NCBI RefSeq assembly: GCF_000234665.1
Contig: NC_018319.1
Coordinates: 372,001 to 436,000 of the forward strand
From: Leishmania mexicana MHOM/GT/2001/U1103
Lineage: Eukaryota > Euglenozoa > Kinetoplastea > Trypanosomatida > Trypanosomatidae
Reading direction: 5' to 3'
DNA: 64,000 bases
Position 1 is the stretch's first letter, and each line of letters begins with the position of its first letter. A model generated the notes under the pieces. That model made no database searches and was not told the DNA's origin. It saw only the letters and a program-made list of their open reading frames with translations. Both the position numbers and the translations under genes were made by a program. Below are positions 38,871 to 50,600 of this stretch, piece by piece.

Positions 38871-40847
38871 GGCCCGGGGGCGGGGGTGGCGCTGGTGGCG
38901 ACGGACGTGTGCACGGGGTAGCAATGCGTGTCTGAGTGTGCGTGCTTGCTTGTCCGGCTGTGGGGTGTGTGGTGAGAGGCAGAGAGGGTGAGATGGGGCG
39001 AGCGGATGAGGCAGGGGTGGGGCAATCATGACGCGGGTGAAGAAGCAGCCCACGTGGACTGTGTGTTCTGCTGGCGCATGGCAGGTACGCCGCTCTATCC
39101 CTTGCCTTCTCGTCTCGAGCTCTCCTTCAGTCTGCACGCCTGGTACGTTCACGCACACACTCCCTCCACTTGGCCCCCATGCCCTTCTCAGCGGTACAAG
39201 CGGCGAATGCTCCAGTGACACGCGCAGGTCGGGAGGTGTGGCGTGAAGGGGAGAATAGGGAGCGATGACGAGGGAGCGCTGGAGAAAGGCACAGGGAGGC
39301 GGAGGAGTGACGGAAAGGAAAAGGGGTGAGGGGGCGGCGCGGCGAGTCTGAGAGGTGCACGTCAACTGAGTGACCTACGCACGTGCCCACTTCTGCACAG
39401 CGAAGAAAATAATAAACGCCACGTCAAAACCCTCGAGCCATGAGAGCCGCGGTACAGCATTGGATCTCCTCTCTCTCTCATGTAGATCTGTACGTATGTA
39501 TGCTCGTGTGCGTGTGTGGTCGTCCGGATGCAAGCCACAGGCGCCGTCCCGCAGGTCGGCACACACACACACACAGACTACACAAACGACCAGTCGCGGT
39601 GCGCGCATCTTTTCCGGCAGACAGTCAGCACGCGAGGAGAGAGAACGAGGAAGACCAGACAAGCGAAGACAACAGGAAGTGCGTTAACATGGAGAGGAAG
39701 AAGGAAAACAGTAGAGGCGACCGAGGGGGGGGGGAGTGCATCGCGTACACACACACGCACGCACACACGCGCGCACACACGCACGTGATCCAGCGTGCGA
39801 AGGAGGAAGAGGGAGGGAGGGAGAGAATGAAAAGGAAAATAGAAAATGTGAAGTCGCAGGCGATAACAACTGAGGATGATCATCTTGACGTCGATCAGCG
39901 TCGGGGATGCGATAGGGGAGGTCGTGTGGGTCAGCGGAGGGGAGTGGTAGTGGTGGTGGTGGTGAGTGCTTGTCAACATCGGGTGTGTGGTCGATGTCCC
40001 CGTGTGTGACTCAGCATACTTCTTCCCGTGTGCCTGTTTCTCGGATCGGATGTGACGGGACACAAGCAGCCACAGACACACACACACACACAGAGCCGCA
40101 CACGCACCAAGACCCTTTTACGCACACGTAGAGGAAGGCGGACATGCACTGAGACATCGAGGCGTGGGTGGGTGACTGGATGGGGGGTGGGGGGAGGAGG
40201 GGTGGGGGCCACACCACAGATCATCGGCGCCCTCGTCGTTCATCCGGGATCTTCAAATAGGAAAAAAACAAAATTTAAGAAGGACATGAGAAGGGAGGCC
40301 ACACCGACACACACACACACACGCACACCGAGAGTGGCAGGCAGGCAGGCACACAGGCAGGCACACAGGCAGGCAGGCAGGCAGCCGAGGGGGGGGGGCA
40401 CGAGCCGGGAGCCGCAGCGAGCAAGGCGAAAAGAAAAACATACACACCAGCAGCGAAACGCCAGAAAGGACGCGTCATGCGTATTTACCGTGCGTGGGAC
40501 ACCATCTTCGTTGCACAATCCTTCCCGGCGCCTCCCTTCCGTGCCTCGCCCTCCATCACTTTCGCGTGTGTGTGTGTGTTTGTGTGTGTCTGCGTGTGTG
40601 TGTACGCCCCAGCTCTCTGCGCTCGTGCGTCCATGATTGTACGAGACCCAAACAGAGGCACCGCAACATGTGTGTGCGTGTGTGTGGCGGAGGAGGGGAA
40701 CGCGGGGAGGGGGTTGGCGAGGACAAGTGTGCGAGGGTTCCATTCATCGCTGTCTACATCATATCCTACCGCCCGCCCTTCACGCCCTTCTCGCACCCGG
40801 TGCCAATGGCGGGCGGGGTCACACCGGCTCCTGTGACACTCACAGAT
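38871..40847. other. Intergenic region downstream of the SKQ-type TXNPx
   Basis: 2.0 kb with no supported gene. Contains CA tracts (39560-39577, 39748-39783, 40077-40092, 40308-40322), a GGCA repeat at 40337-40384 and GT tracts at 40566-40605. It is unrelated to the sequence downstream of the SKL-type copy, so each TXNPx has its own 3'UTR. Confidence 0.65.
40337..40384. repeat. GGCA/GGCACACA tetranucleotide repeat
   Basis: About 48 bases of GGCA repeats with two CACA interruptions in the presumed 3'UTR of the SKQ-type TXNPx. A similar GCAGGCACACAGGCAGG phrase occurs in the 149-bp repeat at 28.6 kb, probably by convergence of simple sequence. Confidence 0.85.
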
Positions 40848-41447
40848 TTACTGCTTGCTGAAGTACCCTTCGATAGATGCCTTCGGTTCCGGCTTCATTG
40901 TGGGGTCGCCCTTCTTCCAGTTGGCGGGGCACACCTCGCCGTGCTTCTCCACGAACTGAAAAGCCTCCAGCAGGCGCAGAACCTCCTCCACGTTGCGGCC
41001 CACCGGCATGTCGTTGACGGTGATCTGGCGCAGGACGCCATGGGGGTCGATGATGAAGAGACCGCGGTAGGCCACGCCCTGTGCCTCCGCCAGCACGCCG
41101 TAGGCACGAGCGATGGACTTGGTCTTGTCGGCCAGCATTGGGATCGCCATGGTGCCGAGGCCGCCCTTCTTGCGGTCCTGCAGCGTCCACTGCAGGTGCG
41201 CGTACTCGCTGTCCATGGAGCACGCGATGACGTCGCAGTTGAGCTCGTTGAAGCGAGCCACGTTGTCGGAGAACTGAATGATCTCTGTCGGGCACACGAA
41301 GGTGAAGTCGAGCGGGTAGAAGAAGAGCACGACCCACCTGCCCTTGTAGGCGGAGAGGCTGATCTTCTTGAAGCTGCCGTTGGGCATGAGCGCCATCTCC
41401 TCGAAGGCCGGCGCGGCGCAGTTGATCTTGGCGTCACCGCAGGACAT
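40848..41447 (-). CDS. TXNPx: Tryparedoxin peroxidase (2-Cys peroxiredoxin), canonical copy ending in SKQ
   Basis: A complete 199-residue protein from the ATG at 41447. It has the standard active site [12 protein letters not shown] with L46, T49 and C52, the resolving C173 in GEVCPANW, and R128; T49, C52 and R128 form the catalytic triad described for Leishmania TXNPx. The C-terminus is YFSKQ, as in known cytosolic enzymes. It reduces hydroperoxides at the expense of trypanothione via tryparedoxin. It is the first TXNPx of the array in transcription order, directly after TFIIB. The 5' region matches the other copies up to 41667 with at least one single-base difference. Confidence 0.96.
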   Translation of the reverse strand: MSCGDAKINCAAPAFEEMALMPNGSFKKISLSAYKGRWVVLFFYPLDFTFVCPTEIIQFSDNVARFNELNCDVIACSMDSEYAHLQWTLQDRKKGGLGTMAIPMLADKTKSIARAYGVLAEAQGVAYRGLFIIDPHGVLRQITVNDMPVGRNVEEVLRLLEAFQFVEKHGEVCPANWKKGDPTMKPEPKASIEGYFSKQ

Positions 41448-42445
41448 GGCTGACCGGTGGCTGCGAGGGGGCGCGGGGAGGGAGAGAGAAAACAATGATG
41501 GGTGTGGAGAGCGTTAGGAGAGGGGCGTGTGCGTGAGGCGAGGGCGGATATATGGGCGGTAATCCTGCGTGTGCGTGTGCGCATGTGTTATGGTTATGTT
41601 GGGGGGTGGGTGGGTGGGTGGGGTGTCGGGGCGCGTGAGAGGGTTGGGGAGGATTGGTGAGGGCGGGGACGGGAGGGCAGGGGGAAAAGGGGTGTCGATA
41701 TCAAAGGGGGGCATCGCTTCGAAACGCATCCAAAGGCGTAGCACGGGACTACAAGGATGGATGCCTCATGGCGGAGTGGCAGGGGGGGGGCGAAGCAGCC
41801 GACACTCACCATCGCCGCAGCACCACCGCCGCCCTCCCTAGAGGCCGAGGTTTTGGACGCTGGTACGGAGGCACGCGAGATGGAGGGAAGCTGAGGAAGC
41901 AACGCATGCGCCTGAGCGTCCCCCTCCTCCTCTGACTACGAGGCTGGGCGAAAAGGTGAACAACAACGGCGGCCTGGGAGTTCGAAAGAGGCCCGCGTGT
42001 GCGCGTCAGGGGAAGGGAGGTGAGGGGAGGTGAGCACGGCCGGTGTTTGCGACTCTTGTGTGTGTGTGTGTGTGCTGCTGCTGCTGCTGCTGCCCGTTGT
42101 CGTGATGCACTCGTTACCAGTTCATCATCGCATGCATGCGGCCTTAGTTAGGAGAGCACGCACGGGGCGTCTTCAGCTGTGAAGGCACATGCACCGAGGA
42201 AGGGAGGCCCGTCATCCGTCCCCCCCTCCGGCCCTTGCAAACGGGAAATCCGCCAGGAGCTTTTCCCATCCTCACCGGACCGGGCATCTGTTGTGCGGTG
42301 CCGACGTGCCCCCCCAAACCAACCATGGCACGCGCGCCTTTTCGCCTTGTCCCCTCTTCATCGTGCGGTGATACAACCCGCTGGCCATGTAGACGACGAT
42401 GACGGGGAGCACCGTCGCCCCCTTCTTTTTCCCATACCATCTACA
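41448..42445. other. Intergenic region between TFIIB and the TXNPx array
   Basis: The first 220 bases (to 41667) are homologous to the TXNPx 5' spacer; the remainder is unique and mostly free of repeats apart from GT and GCT runs near 42057-42092. No supported gene. It carries the TFIIB 3'UTR. Confidence 0.65.
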
Positions 42446-43732
42446 TCACCGCTCCTTCGACGCAGAGGAGGGTGGCACTGGTGGGGTAGTGGAGCGGCTG
42501 CGACTGCGCTTCCGGTTACCCCCAGCAATGTTTGGCGCCGACGGCGCGCTGGTCAGTATCGGCCCCGACTTCGCTGGTGCGTAGGACTTGGTGTCCTCCG
42601 TCTTCGCGGTCATGCTCACCACAGCCTCACCCATGGTATGTATGGCAGCCATCGCGAACTCTGGCGTCTGCATAAGCCGCTCAAACTCGGGCTGGATCAG
42701 TGGAACCGCCCTCTCAGCCACCCGCATTAGCCGCTCCACGCGTACCGGCTGCAGATGCGCGCTGGACGCAAAACTGCTGTACAAGGTGGCGCGTGACGGC
42801 TCGGCGCTCGGGTCGGCGGGCGGCGGTGGTTTGTTTGCCCACCGCAGCCGCGGCTCTGTGCGTGCCAGCAACACTGCCATGACCACCTTCTCCGCCTCCA
42901 CGAACACCGCCAGCTCCGACGCGCCGGGGTCGGGCTTGCTTTCGCACTGACGTATCGCGCGGAAGAGGGCGAGGCAGGGCATCTCGTAGCGGATGAGAGG
43001 CAGCTGCAACAGCCGCACGTAGTAATGGATTAGATTCGGCGCGTACTGTTTCGCCATCTGCGCCATCTCCTCGCCCAGGTTCGTCGCATCGAGGATTTCT
43101 TGCCGTCGGGACTCCACATCCTTGAGCGTCCCGTCCAACACGCGCATCTCGCTCAACGGGATCGGCTGCCCCAGGTGCTCGGCCGCCAACATTACGGACG
43201 CCGCCGCCACCTCTGTCTGATGCTCAACTCGCATGCCACGCTCTCGGCGAAAGCCGACGAAGTGCTTCGCCAAGGCGATGGCGTCGCGCAAGATGGCCTC
43301 GTCATGGCGACGAGAAAGACGGAAGAACACCTCTAGTTGAGCCGACATCCGCGGGTGGAGCTTCGTCTTGGCGTACTTGGCTGTGTCGCCGAACGGACCG
43401 GCGTTGGTGGCCGAAGCGGCACCGTTGGGGCGCCGCAAGAGGCCTGCAGCGGCGGCCGCCGCTTCCTCCCGGGTCAAACCAGAATTTCTCGCCGTCGCAC
43501 GGCCAATGGCGCCGCCGTTTGCAGGGTCCCAGCCGCCGTCGCCGCCGCGGTCGACGTCCGCGTACGTCGCGTCCTTCTCGAAACGGGTTGCCACGTTCTC
43601 CTCGAGACCCATCGCCACCACGGTAGCACAATTTACACATGCAGCCTCGCCGCGTGCCTCGTCCGTCTCGATGCTGTCGATGGCCCCGCAGTAGGGGCAG
43701 TTCTTGCCAACGTAATCCGCTGCCGTGGCCAT
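42446..43732 (-). CDS. TFIIB: TFIIB-like general transcription factor
   Basis: A complete 428-residue protein. The N-terminal zinc ribbon is seen as C12-P-Y-C15 and C32-V-N-C35, followed by a linker with acidic and Gly-rich sequence. Two cyclin-like folds follow: residues about 140-240 (AILRDAIALAKHFVGFRRER then VAAASVMLAAEHLGQPIPLS) and a more divergent one at about 245-350. The last 60 residues are basic and Ser-rich (GGNRKRSRSRSTTPP). Trypanosomatid TFIIB acts with SNAPc and TRF4 at the spliced-leader RNA promoter. I recall the T. brucei TFIIB gene also lying near TXNPx, which supports the assignment over BRF1; the protein is longer than the T. brucei one. Confidence 0.85.
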   Translation of the reverse strand: MATAADYVGKNCPYCGAIDSIETDEARGEAACVNCATVVAMGLEENVATRFEKDATYADVDRGGDGGWDPANGGAIGRATARNSGLTREEAAAAAAGLLRRPNGAASATNAGPFGDTAKYAKTKLHPRMSAQLEVFFRLSRRHDEAILRDAIALAKHFVGFRRERGMRVEHQTEVAAASVMLAAEHLGQPIPLSEMRVLDGTLKDVESRRQEILDATNLGEEMAQMAKQYAPNLIHYYVRLLQLPLIRYEMPCLALFRAIRQCESKPDPGASELAVFVEAEKVVMAVLLARTEPRLRWANKPPPPADPSAEPSRATLYSSFASSAHLQPVRVERLMRVAERAVPLIQPEFERLMQTPEFAMAAIHTMGEAVVSMTAKTEDTKSYAPAKSGPILTSAPSAPNIAGGNRKRSRSRSTTPPVPPSSASKER

Positions 43733-44629
43733 GGTTGAGTGGTATGCTGTATGGGTGTGCAGGGTGGTGGTGGGTGGGGTAGGATGCCTCTCTGTTGCAC
43801 GTGTGTGTGTGTGTGTGTGCGCTCACACACTGGCGCGTGCACCTGTGTGCATGTGAGCCGAAAACACAAAGGGGAAGAAAGGGTTGGTCGGGGGTGGGAG
43901 TCGGGGAGTCGGGGTGGGGGGCCACGGGCGGTGTTGCACACGGCGCACAGTGATGTGCTTTCGACATATCTTCGCTTTCCGTCGTTTCGGTCAGTCGACC
44001 ACCTTCGCCGTGTTTGAATGGGAGCAGGAAGGACGGACTGAAGAGCAGCGTCGGAGTCTGCGGGGTGTGCGGTGGGGTGGGGTGAGCACCTCCCCACCGC
44101 TACAGAGCTCCGCCGAACTCTTGATCTTCTCCTCGTGTTTTCGATGAAATTACTTTGTGAGCTGTGCGTATGCACGCGTGTCTGTCATATTGACGTCCGC
44201 CAGCCACCGATGGATGATGCACCTCTCTCCCCCTCCACGTCCTTTGCACCTTCACCTTCTCGAAGGGTGGTGGTGGTGGTAGGGGTGGGGTGGCAACTGC
44301 CGGACGCCTCTGCCGTTCCACCGCCTCACGCATCTCGCCTCCACTCCGGCTCTGACGACCCCTCCGCTGCGGCCACTGCGACAGGGCAAAGAGAGAGAGG
44401 TACCGACGTGGTGGCGGTGAGAGAAGGTGTATGTGAGCGTGTGTGTGCGTGGAGGAGAGCGTAGACACACGCGCACCCCCGTGAAGGCAGCCTCACCGCC
44501 AACGAAATGGCTGCTCTTGCATCCACCGCCCGTCAACGCGTCCTCTGCCACTTCTCTTACATAGACTCTCACCAGCTCCCCTCCTCCTCCCCTTCGCTGC
44601 TCAGCCGCAGTTGGCGCGGCTGCACATCC
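43733..44629. other. Intergenic region between the giant protein gene and TFIIB
   Basis: 0.9 kb without a supported gene. Contains GT runs (43800-43820) and GGT repeats near 44264-44283. TFIIB 5' signals lie in the C-rich coding-strand tract opposite 43753-43786. Confidence 0.65.
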
Positions 44630-47600
44630 TCATAGGAGCTGCACCAACTGCGCACGCACCTCCAGCTCCGCCGCGTACATCTCTTGGAAGTCTGCGAGGA
44701 TCGTGAATCTCGTCGTGGGTGCTGCAGTGGAGGCCTTAAGGGGTGATAGTGCACCACTCAGTGCTGTGCCGCCCGTCGCGACGGCAACGTCGCTGCCGAA
44801 GGAGTCGTCGTCACCCGACCACCCATCCTTGGCAACTTTTTTGGCAACGCTGGAGAGATGCATGGACGGTAGCGGCTTGCGTGTCTCCTCTGCGACTACG
44901 TTCATGTGGACGGCATTGTCGCTCCACCCCCATCCATCGCCTTCCACCCCCGCCATCGGTGGCGGTGTCTCCTCGATCGTGGACGCTGCCGGTAAAGGCG
45001 AGGGCTCTGCGCAAAACACGCGACTGCGCAATTCGTGACACTTGCGTGCCGCATCCGCACTCGGCGCGAACGGAGCTGGCGGCGAAGGTGCATTATGGGC
45101 CACGGCTGCTGCTGGTGCTCTGCCAACTCCCACCGCAGGTTGCACACTGCGGATGCGAGCTCCAGGCTCCACTTCCGCATCGTCATCGTCATCGCGGCAT
45201 CCACAGTCCTCCCTGTCGTCCACGGCAGCGGCCCCGCTCTCCAGGTCCTCTGCTCGCCCGGCATCAACCTCCTGGCCGACGGCAGCGGGGTCGGAGTGCA
45301 TCTCTATCCCCGCCCGCACCTCGACGCCTTCACTCGTGTCCGGCGCCGCGGTGGCTGTTGAGGGAAGTGTGCCTGGCTCACCCAGTAGAGAGGGGACGCC
45401 GTGACGGCTGCTGCCGCTGGCGGATGACGACTCACTCGAGCTAGCGCGCACGACCCGCAACGATGGAAAGCCTTGCGGGTGTGATCGCGGTGGTGCGTGT
45501 TCCGGTTGTGCTGCAGGTGATAGGACGCCTTCGGGCTGTGAAATCACCTCCCTGGCTGCCGCCTCGATGGCCGACAGGATGTTGCGCGCCGGGTTCGGCG
45601 TGGCCGGATCCTCCCGAGAGGAGGCATGGCGTTGCTGCTGCTGTCCACGGAGCTGCTTCACCGACTGCTGCGGCGGCAGCAGTAGGGATGACGCTATGGG
45701 TGCGATGGGAGCGGAGGCGGAGGAGACAGGCTCGACGAGAACGGTAGCGGCGGCGAACCCTTTCTTCTTTCGAGGCGGCCTTGCTGCCGCCACAGCCGCT
45801 GCCACCGACGCCTCACCGCCAGCGGAGGTTTTCCGTAGAGGTGCGAGACCGTGAGAGGGCAGAGGCACCACCGTAGCGGCGCGCGCTTCGTTGTCCTTAG
45901 CCGTCCACTCAGGGGGTTTAGCCTCGACGGGTGATGTATCCTTCTCCGAGTTGGAGCTCCAGCCCCAGTCATCGGCTTGCGCCGCACAGCTCCTCATCGG
46001 GTCCGGCACGACGACAGGTGCTGGTGGAGCAGCCTCCTTGGCCATGCCCACGACGACTGACGGCTGCCCAGCTGTGCTGCCTCTGGGTGCGTCTGACACC
46101 GCTGCTTGCCTACCCGTAGCTCTCCCCCTGCCGCGTACTGGCGGAGGAGGGGCGACGGTGTCGCGCAGTGCCGTTTGCCAGTGCGACAGGGTGCTGAAGA
46201 AACCGCCGGCGCCGCTGATGGCCGACTGCACTGCTGTCTGTGCCAGGCCGCCGCCCCAACCCTGCATCACATCCTCCTCGTCCTCTGAGTGCGTCGAGTG
46301 GGCCGCCAGCGAAGCGCTGTGGGGTGGCACCTCCTGCTGTTGCTCAGCCGTCGCTGACGTGATCGCCGTGGCACCCGCCCTCGCCGGCGCTGGTACGACT
46401 GCATTACCTGCCTCTCGCTGGCCAACACCGCTGAGTGAGGAGTGGAGGGCAACCACGGCGGCAGCGTCGCCGCCCCGCCCTTCGCGACGGCCTCGTCGAA
46501 CGTGCTTCCGCGATGCTGGACCGCTGTCGTCACCGAAGACTCGTGCGCCGTCCCCACAGACGCCTCCTGTGTGCGCCACTGCCACCGCCACGGTGGGGGG
46601 ATTCGACGGGTTCCCCAGCGAGTCTGCAGAGGAGGACGACGATGCACACGAGAGGGATGACATGCGGCTCCCCTGCCTCTGCACCGCGGTCAGCGATCGG
46701 TAGTGGTGCTTGCTCGTCTCCTGCTGCTCCTCCTCTTGCATGCGTGCCCAGGCCGCCTCTTCCGCTTGCCAGTACGCTTCTTCCTCGGCCTCTGCAGCAA
46801 GCTTCGTAAGCTCCAGGTGCGCGCGAGCTGCAGCCAACGCTAGCTCATCTCGCGCGTCGTCCTCGAGCGCCATGACGCCGGCACGGCCCTCCTCGTACAG
46901 GATCCACACACACCGTTCTTGCCGCTCCGCATCGAGCAGGAGAGACCAGGCAGCGTAGCCAACGGCCTGCACCCCCATACGATCGTCACGCTCCTCCTGC
47001 AGCAGCCGCCGCACCGCCAGCCGCTGCCGCTCTCCCCACTCACACCAGGAGCGGCGCAGCGCCTCGCGCGCCTCATCGAGGCGAAGCTGCTGCGCTCGAT
47101 GGGCCAGTGCACATATGAGGTCGTGCTGATCGAGCGCAAAGACCATCAGCTCCCTCCGACGCTTCTCCGCCCGCAGTGCCACATACAGCTGGAGAAGACT
47201 GCCCTGAAAGGCAGGTGTGGCGAAGAGCTGCGCCTGCTCACGCAGGAGCTGCTCGCTACACTGGCGTCGCTTGAAGGCCTCCTCTCTCTGGAGAAGGTGC
47301 AGCTCATCTGTGTCGCCTACCGCCAAGCCGAAGGTTCTGCTTCTGCCGCTGTCGCCAGAGATTATCGTTGGCGCTGCTTGCGGCTGGGGCGTGGGGAAAG
47401 GCAGTTGGGCTTCGGCCGTGGATGCTGAAGCTGGCTGCGTTTCTCCGCGGGACAGGGACACCGCGACCGAAGATGTCTGTGCACGTTGCTGCGGGCGCTG
47501 ATGCGCAGAACGAGGCGCCACTCTCGCGCCAATGGTGTTGAAGAGGGAGGTGCGGAGTGCACTTCCGACGTCTAACCAGGTAGATCCAATGGCCGCTGCT

Positions 47601-50600
47601 GCGTCCACAGAGCTCCTGCCGGCGACCTTTGCCCCGGGACCGGTCGGCGGCACCGCAGAAACCGCCTGTTGTGGTGCTTCGCCGTCACTCGGCGTCGGCA
47701 GAGTCAGACGCACCAGCTGGCGATGGTCCGCCGCTACGCACGCACTTAGACACTCGAGCATCACAATCCCTTTCCCATTCACGCTGCGTGCCGCCGCCCC
47801 GTTACGCCACTGCCGCCATTCGACATGCACGTCGGACTCGAGGTAACTCCTTGACACTGGGGTGGTGCTGCCCGGTGACGGTGTTGTCCCCCCTTCGCCG
47901 CGGGGGGCCGTCAGGTACTCGCGTGCGAAGCTGTCCGTGACGATGTCCAGCACCGCCTTTTTCCCAGAATCCTCCATGTGCTGGTAGAGCGGCGCCGCGA
48001 CGCCGTGGATCCACTGCCGAAGAAGGTGCAGAATGGACGCATCTGCGCACATGACCACGGGGGTTGATGCTTGCTGAGCGGCTGGGCCGCGTTGTGTCGT
48101 TCCGTCCGCCGCGTCCTCCACGACGTGCGTGTGGGCGTTGTTGCACAGGAGCGCGTGGAGGACGTCGAGGACGAGCAGCAGCACGAGTGGTTGGAGGACT
48201 GCAAAGGACATCCCCTGCACAAGAGCACCGGTGAGCGGCTCCACAGCGTCTGCCAGCGCGTTGATGAAGGCCTTCAGCTGCGCCTCTGAGGTGACGAGGC
48301 GCCAGCGCGGCACCGGAGGACGGGGGAGGTGCGGAGCCACCTCGGCAGCATTACAACCGACAGTGTCCCCGATGTCCGCCTCTGCCGCGTGCATAGCCGC
48401 TGACTCCTCTACGTAGCCGTTCATCCGCAGCTCTTCCAGGATGTAGCAGCGCAACTCGCGGCGAAGGACTTCGCACGCCACAACAAACCAGCCAACGGGC
48501 AGCGGCGGCGCAGCGGACGGCGACTGCCAGAGCGGGAAATTATGGCTGCTCTCATCCTGTCTGGCACTCGTGTGACTCATCGTGTAGTGCATGGCGACGG
48601 CTATCGCGGCTGCAACGTACGTGGCTGCAGGGGAGAGAAAGAAGGTGCGCAGCTCCAGCGTCGATTCGTTGCCGTCGCCGAAGGAAGCAGTGCTGCTGGT
48701 GCTGCTGCTACTGCTACTGCCGTATCTGGGACTGCGACCGGAGGCGGCGGATGACCTCAGCGCTGATGGCTGTCCAGACTTGTCATCCCCATCCGCGTCA
48801 CGTCGTGCCGCGCTTTGTTTCACGCTGCGCAGCACGACGCGTCGCTGCGCTGCTGCCAAGTTCCACGCCGCCGGCTGCAGCGCCATCAGCTGCGCCAAGG
48901 TGCGGAAGCGAACATCGCCGCGCTGCGCGGAGGAGGTGCTCGGCGAGGCTGACGGGGGCACGTCATACAGAGCGACGAGGCGCCGCAGCTGCCGACGCAC
49001 GCGCTCACACACTTCGCCGGCGCAGAGCCGCTCCGGCGCACGCCCGTGAAGGGGCCCCTCTGCTCCCTCCGGCGTCATGCCGCCCGCGCTCCACGTTAGG
49101 GGCTCGTTGTACTGCGGGTACAATGGGGCTGGCGCTGGGGTGCGGCTACTGTGGCCGCTGCTGCTCACTAGCTCCTCTTCCACAGCGAGCTGCTCAAGGG
49201 CCGGCAGGGCGTACAGCAGGCAGGGCCTGAGCAAGGCAAAGGCCACGTCGGCGGCGGTGACGGTGGTGGTGCTCAGCTGCTCGCCTTGCTGCTTCGCGCG
49301 CGCCAAGGCAGTGAAGAGATGCTCGTACATGCCAACGTCGGTGACCGCCATTGAGTCGCACAGCAGGACGTTCGCCCATATCTGCACCAGCCACGCGGCG
49401 ATCGCGTCTGCCGCGGCGACACCTCCGCTGCGCATCGTTGACGCGGTCGCGCACGGTTTTGCAGTACTGCGGTGATGCAGCTTCTGGGCGATCGCTCGCC
49501 AGCTCTGCAGAGCACGCGTGAAGGCCGCGTAGGAGTGAGCATACCCCTCGGCCGCTGCCTCCCTCCCTACCTGCTGCTGCAAGCCCATCGCCCGCGAGAC
49601 CTGTCCGCGGAGTGCACGTCCACTGCCCGCGCTTGCGTACACGAGGTGCAAGACCCGCATAACGTCTCCGATAGGCGGTGCTGTGGGCACAGCGGCGTGG
49701 CAGCAGCGCTTCTGGTAGGCGAGCAGGGCACCTGCTGAACACAGCGGCGGTGCCTCCAACGGGAGAAGATGATGCCAGGCGATCAGATACTGCGACACCC
49801 ACGAACTGCCGACGGCACTGGCTGTCGCCGCCGCTGTATCACCCACCGCCACCGTTGAATTCATCACCCTTCCCATTCCCGCGTGCTCGTCCGGCTGGCG
49901 TGCACTCTGGTGGCTAGAATCTCGTGGTGGTCTGCTGTACACAAGACGCATGGCGGCAAAGAGCTCCTCGGCGGCGGTTGGGTCCTCCTGAGTGAGGCAC
50001 CGTAGCACGCACACGCCGCGGTGAAGCGCCTGCAGCTGATCACCGTCTCGCAGTTTGGCACGCCGCAGCCACGGCGCATGCTGCTGCTCGTCGGCGATAT
50101 CGATGCCCGGTGTCTTCTCCGGCTGTATCGCTGCTGCGGCCTCCGATGCCGCTGGTGGAAGCAGCTGCAGCGCTGCACAGAGACGGTGCGTCACGTGGTA
50201 CCACAGGTACACGGTGAGGAGAGGCGCGAGAAGTGTAAAAGGAAACGGAGCCGACACCACCGTCGTCGCCGCCGCGGTCGCGAAGCCGTCGAGTTCGGGG
50301 GTATTGAGCAGCGGGTAGACCGGTAGCCGATCCGTAGCATCCGCCGCATCTGTCCGTGCATGATTCGCCCCCTGCACTTGCCCTCCGTCTTCATGGGCGC
50401 CGTGTACGCCCCAGGTATCCAGTGCCGCAATGACAAGCCGCTCGTACGCCTCCGCAATTTCTACGGTGCCGGCTGCGGCCGGGGAGACTGTTGATGTGAA
50501 CGTCATGGCAACGTCCACGATGCAGCACACGAACGTGAAGCCACAAGGCGGGGCGGCGTCGTGAGGACGCCCTGATGCCCAGCCGGCGCACACGAGCGTG

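Larger units (their letters stand above)
37893..38943. repeat. Right copy of the 1051-bp direct repeat in the TXNPx array
   Basis: By eye identical to 35976-37026, covering the TXNPx 5' end, spacer and small membrane-protein gene. Complete identity including the untranslated spacer indicates recent duplication or ongoing gene conversion. Confidence 0.93.

Noticed and set aside
42446..43732. BRF1 (RNA polymerase III factor) instead of TFIIB
   Set aside because: Both have a zinc ribbon and cyclin folds, but the protein lacks a long BRF-type C-terminal extension and its position beside TXNPx matches the T. brucei TFIIB neighbourhood as recalled.
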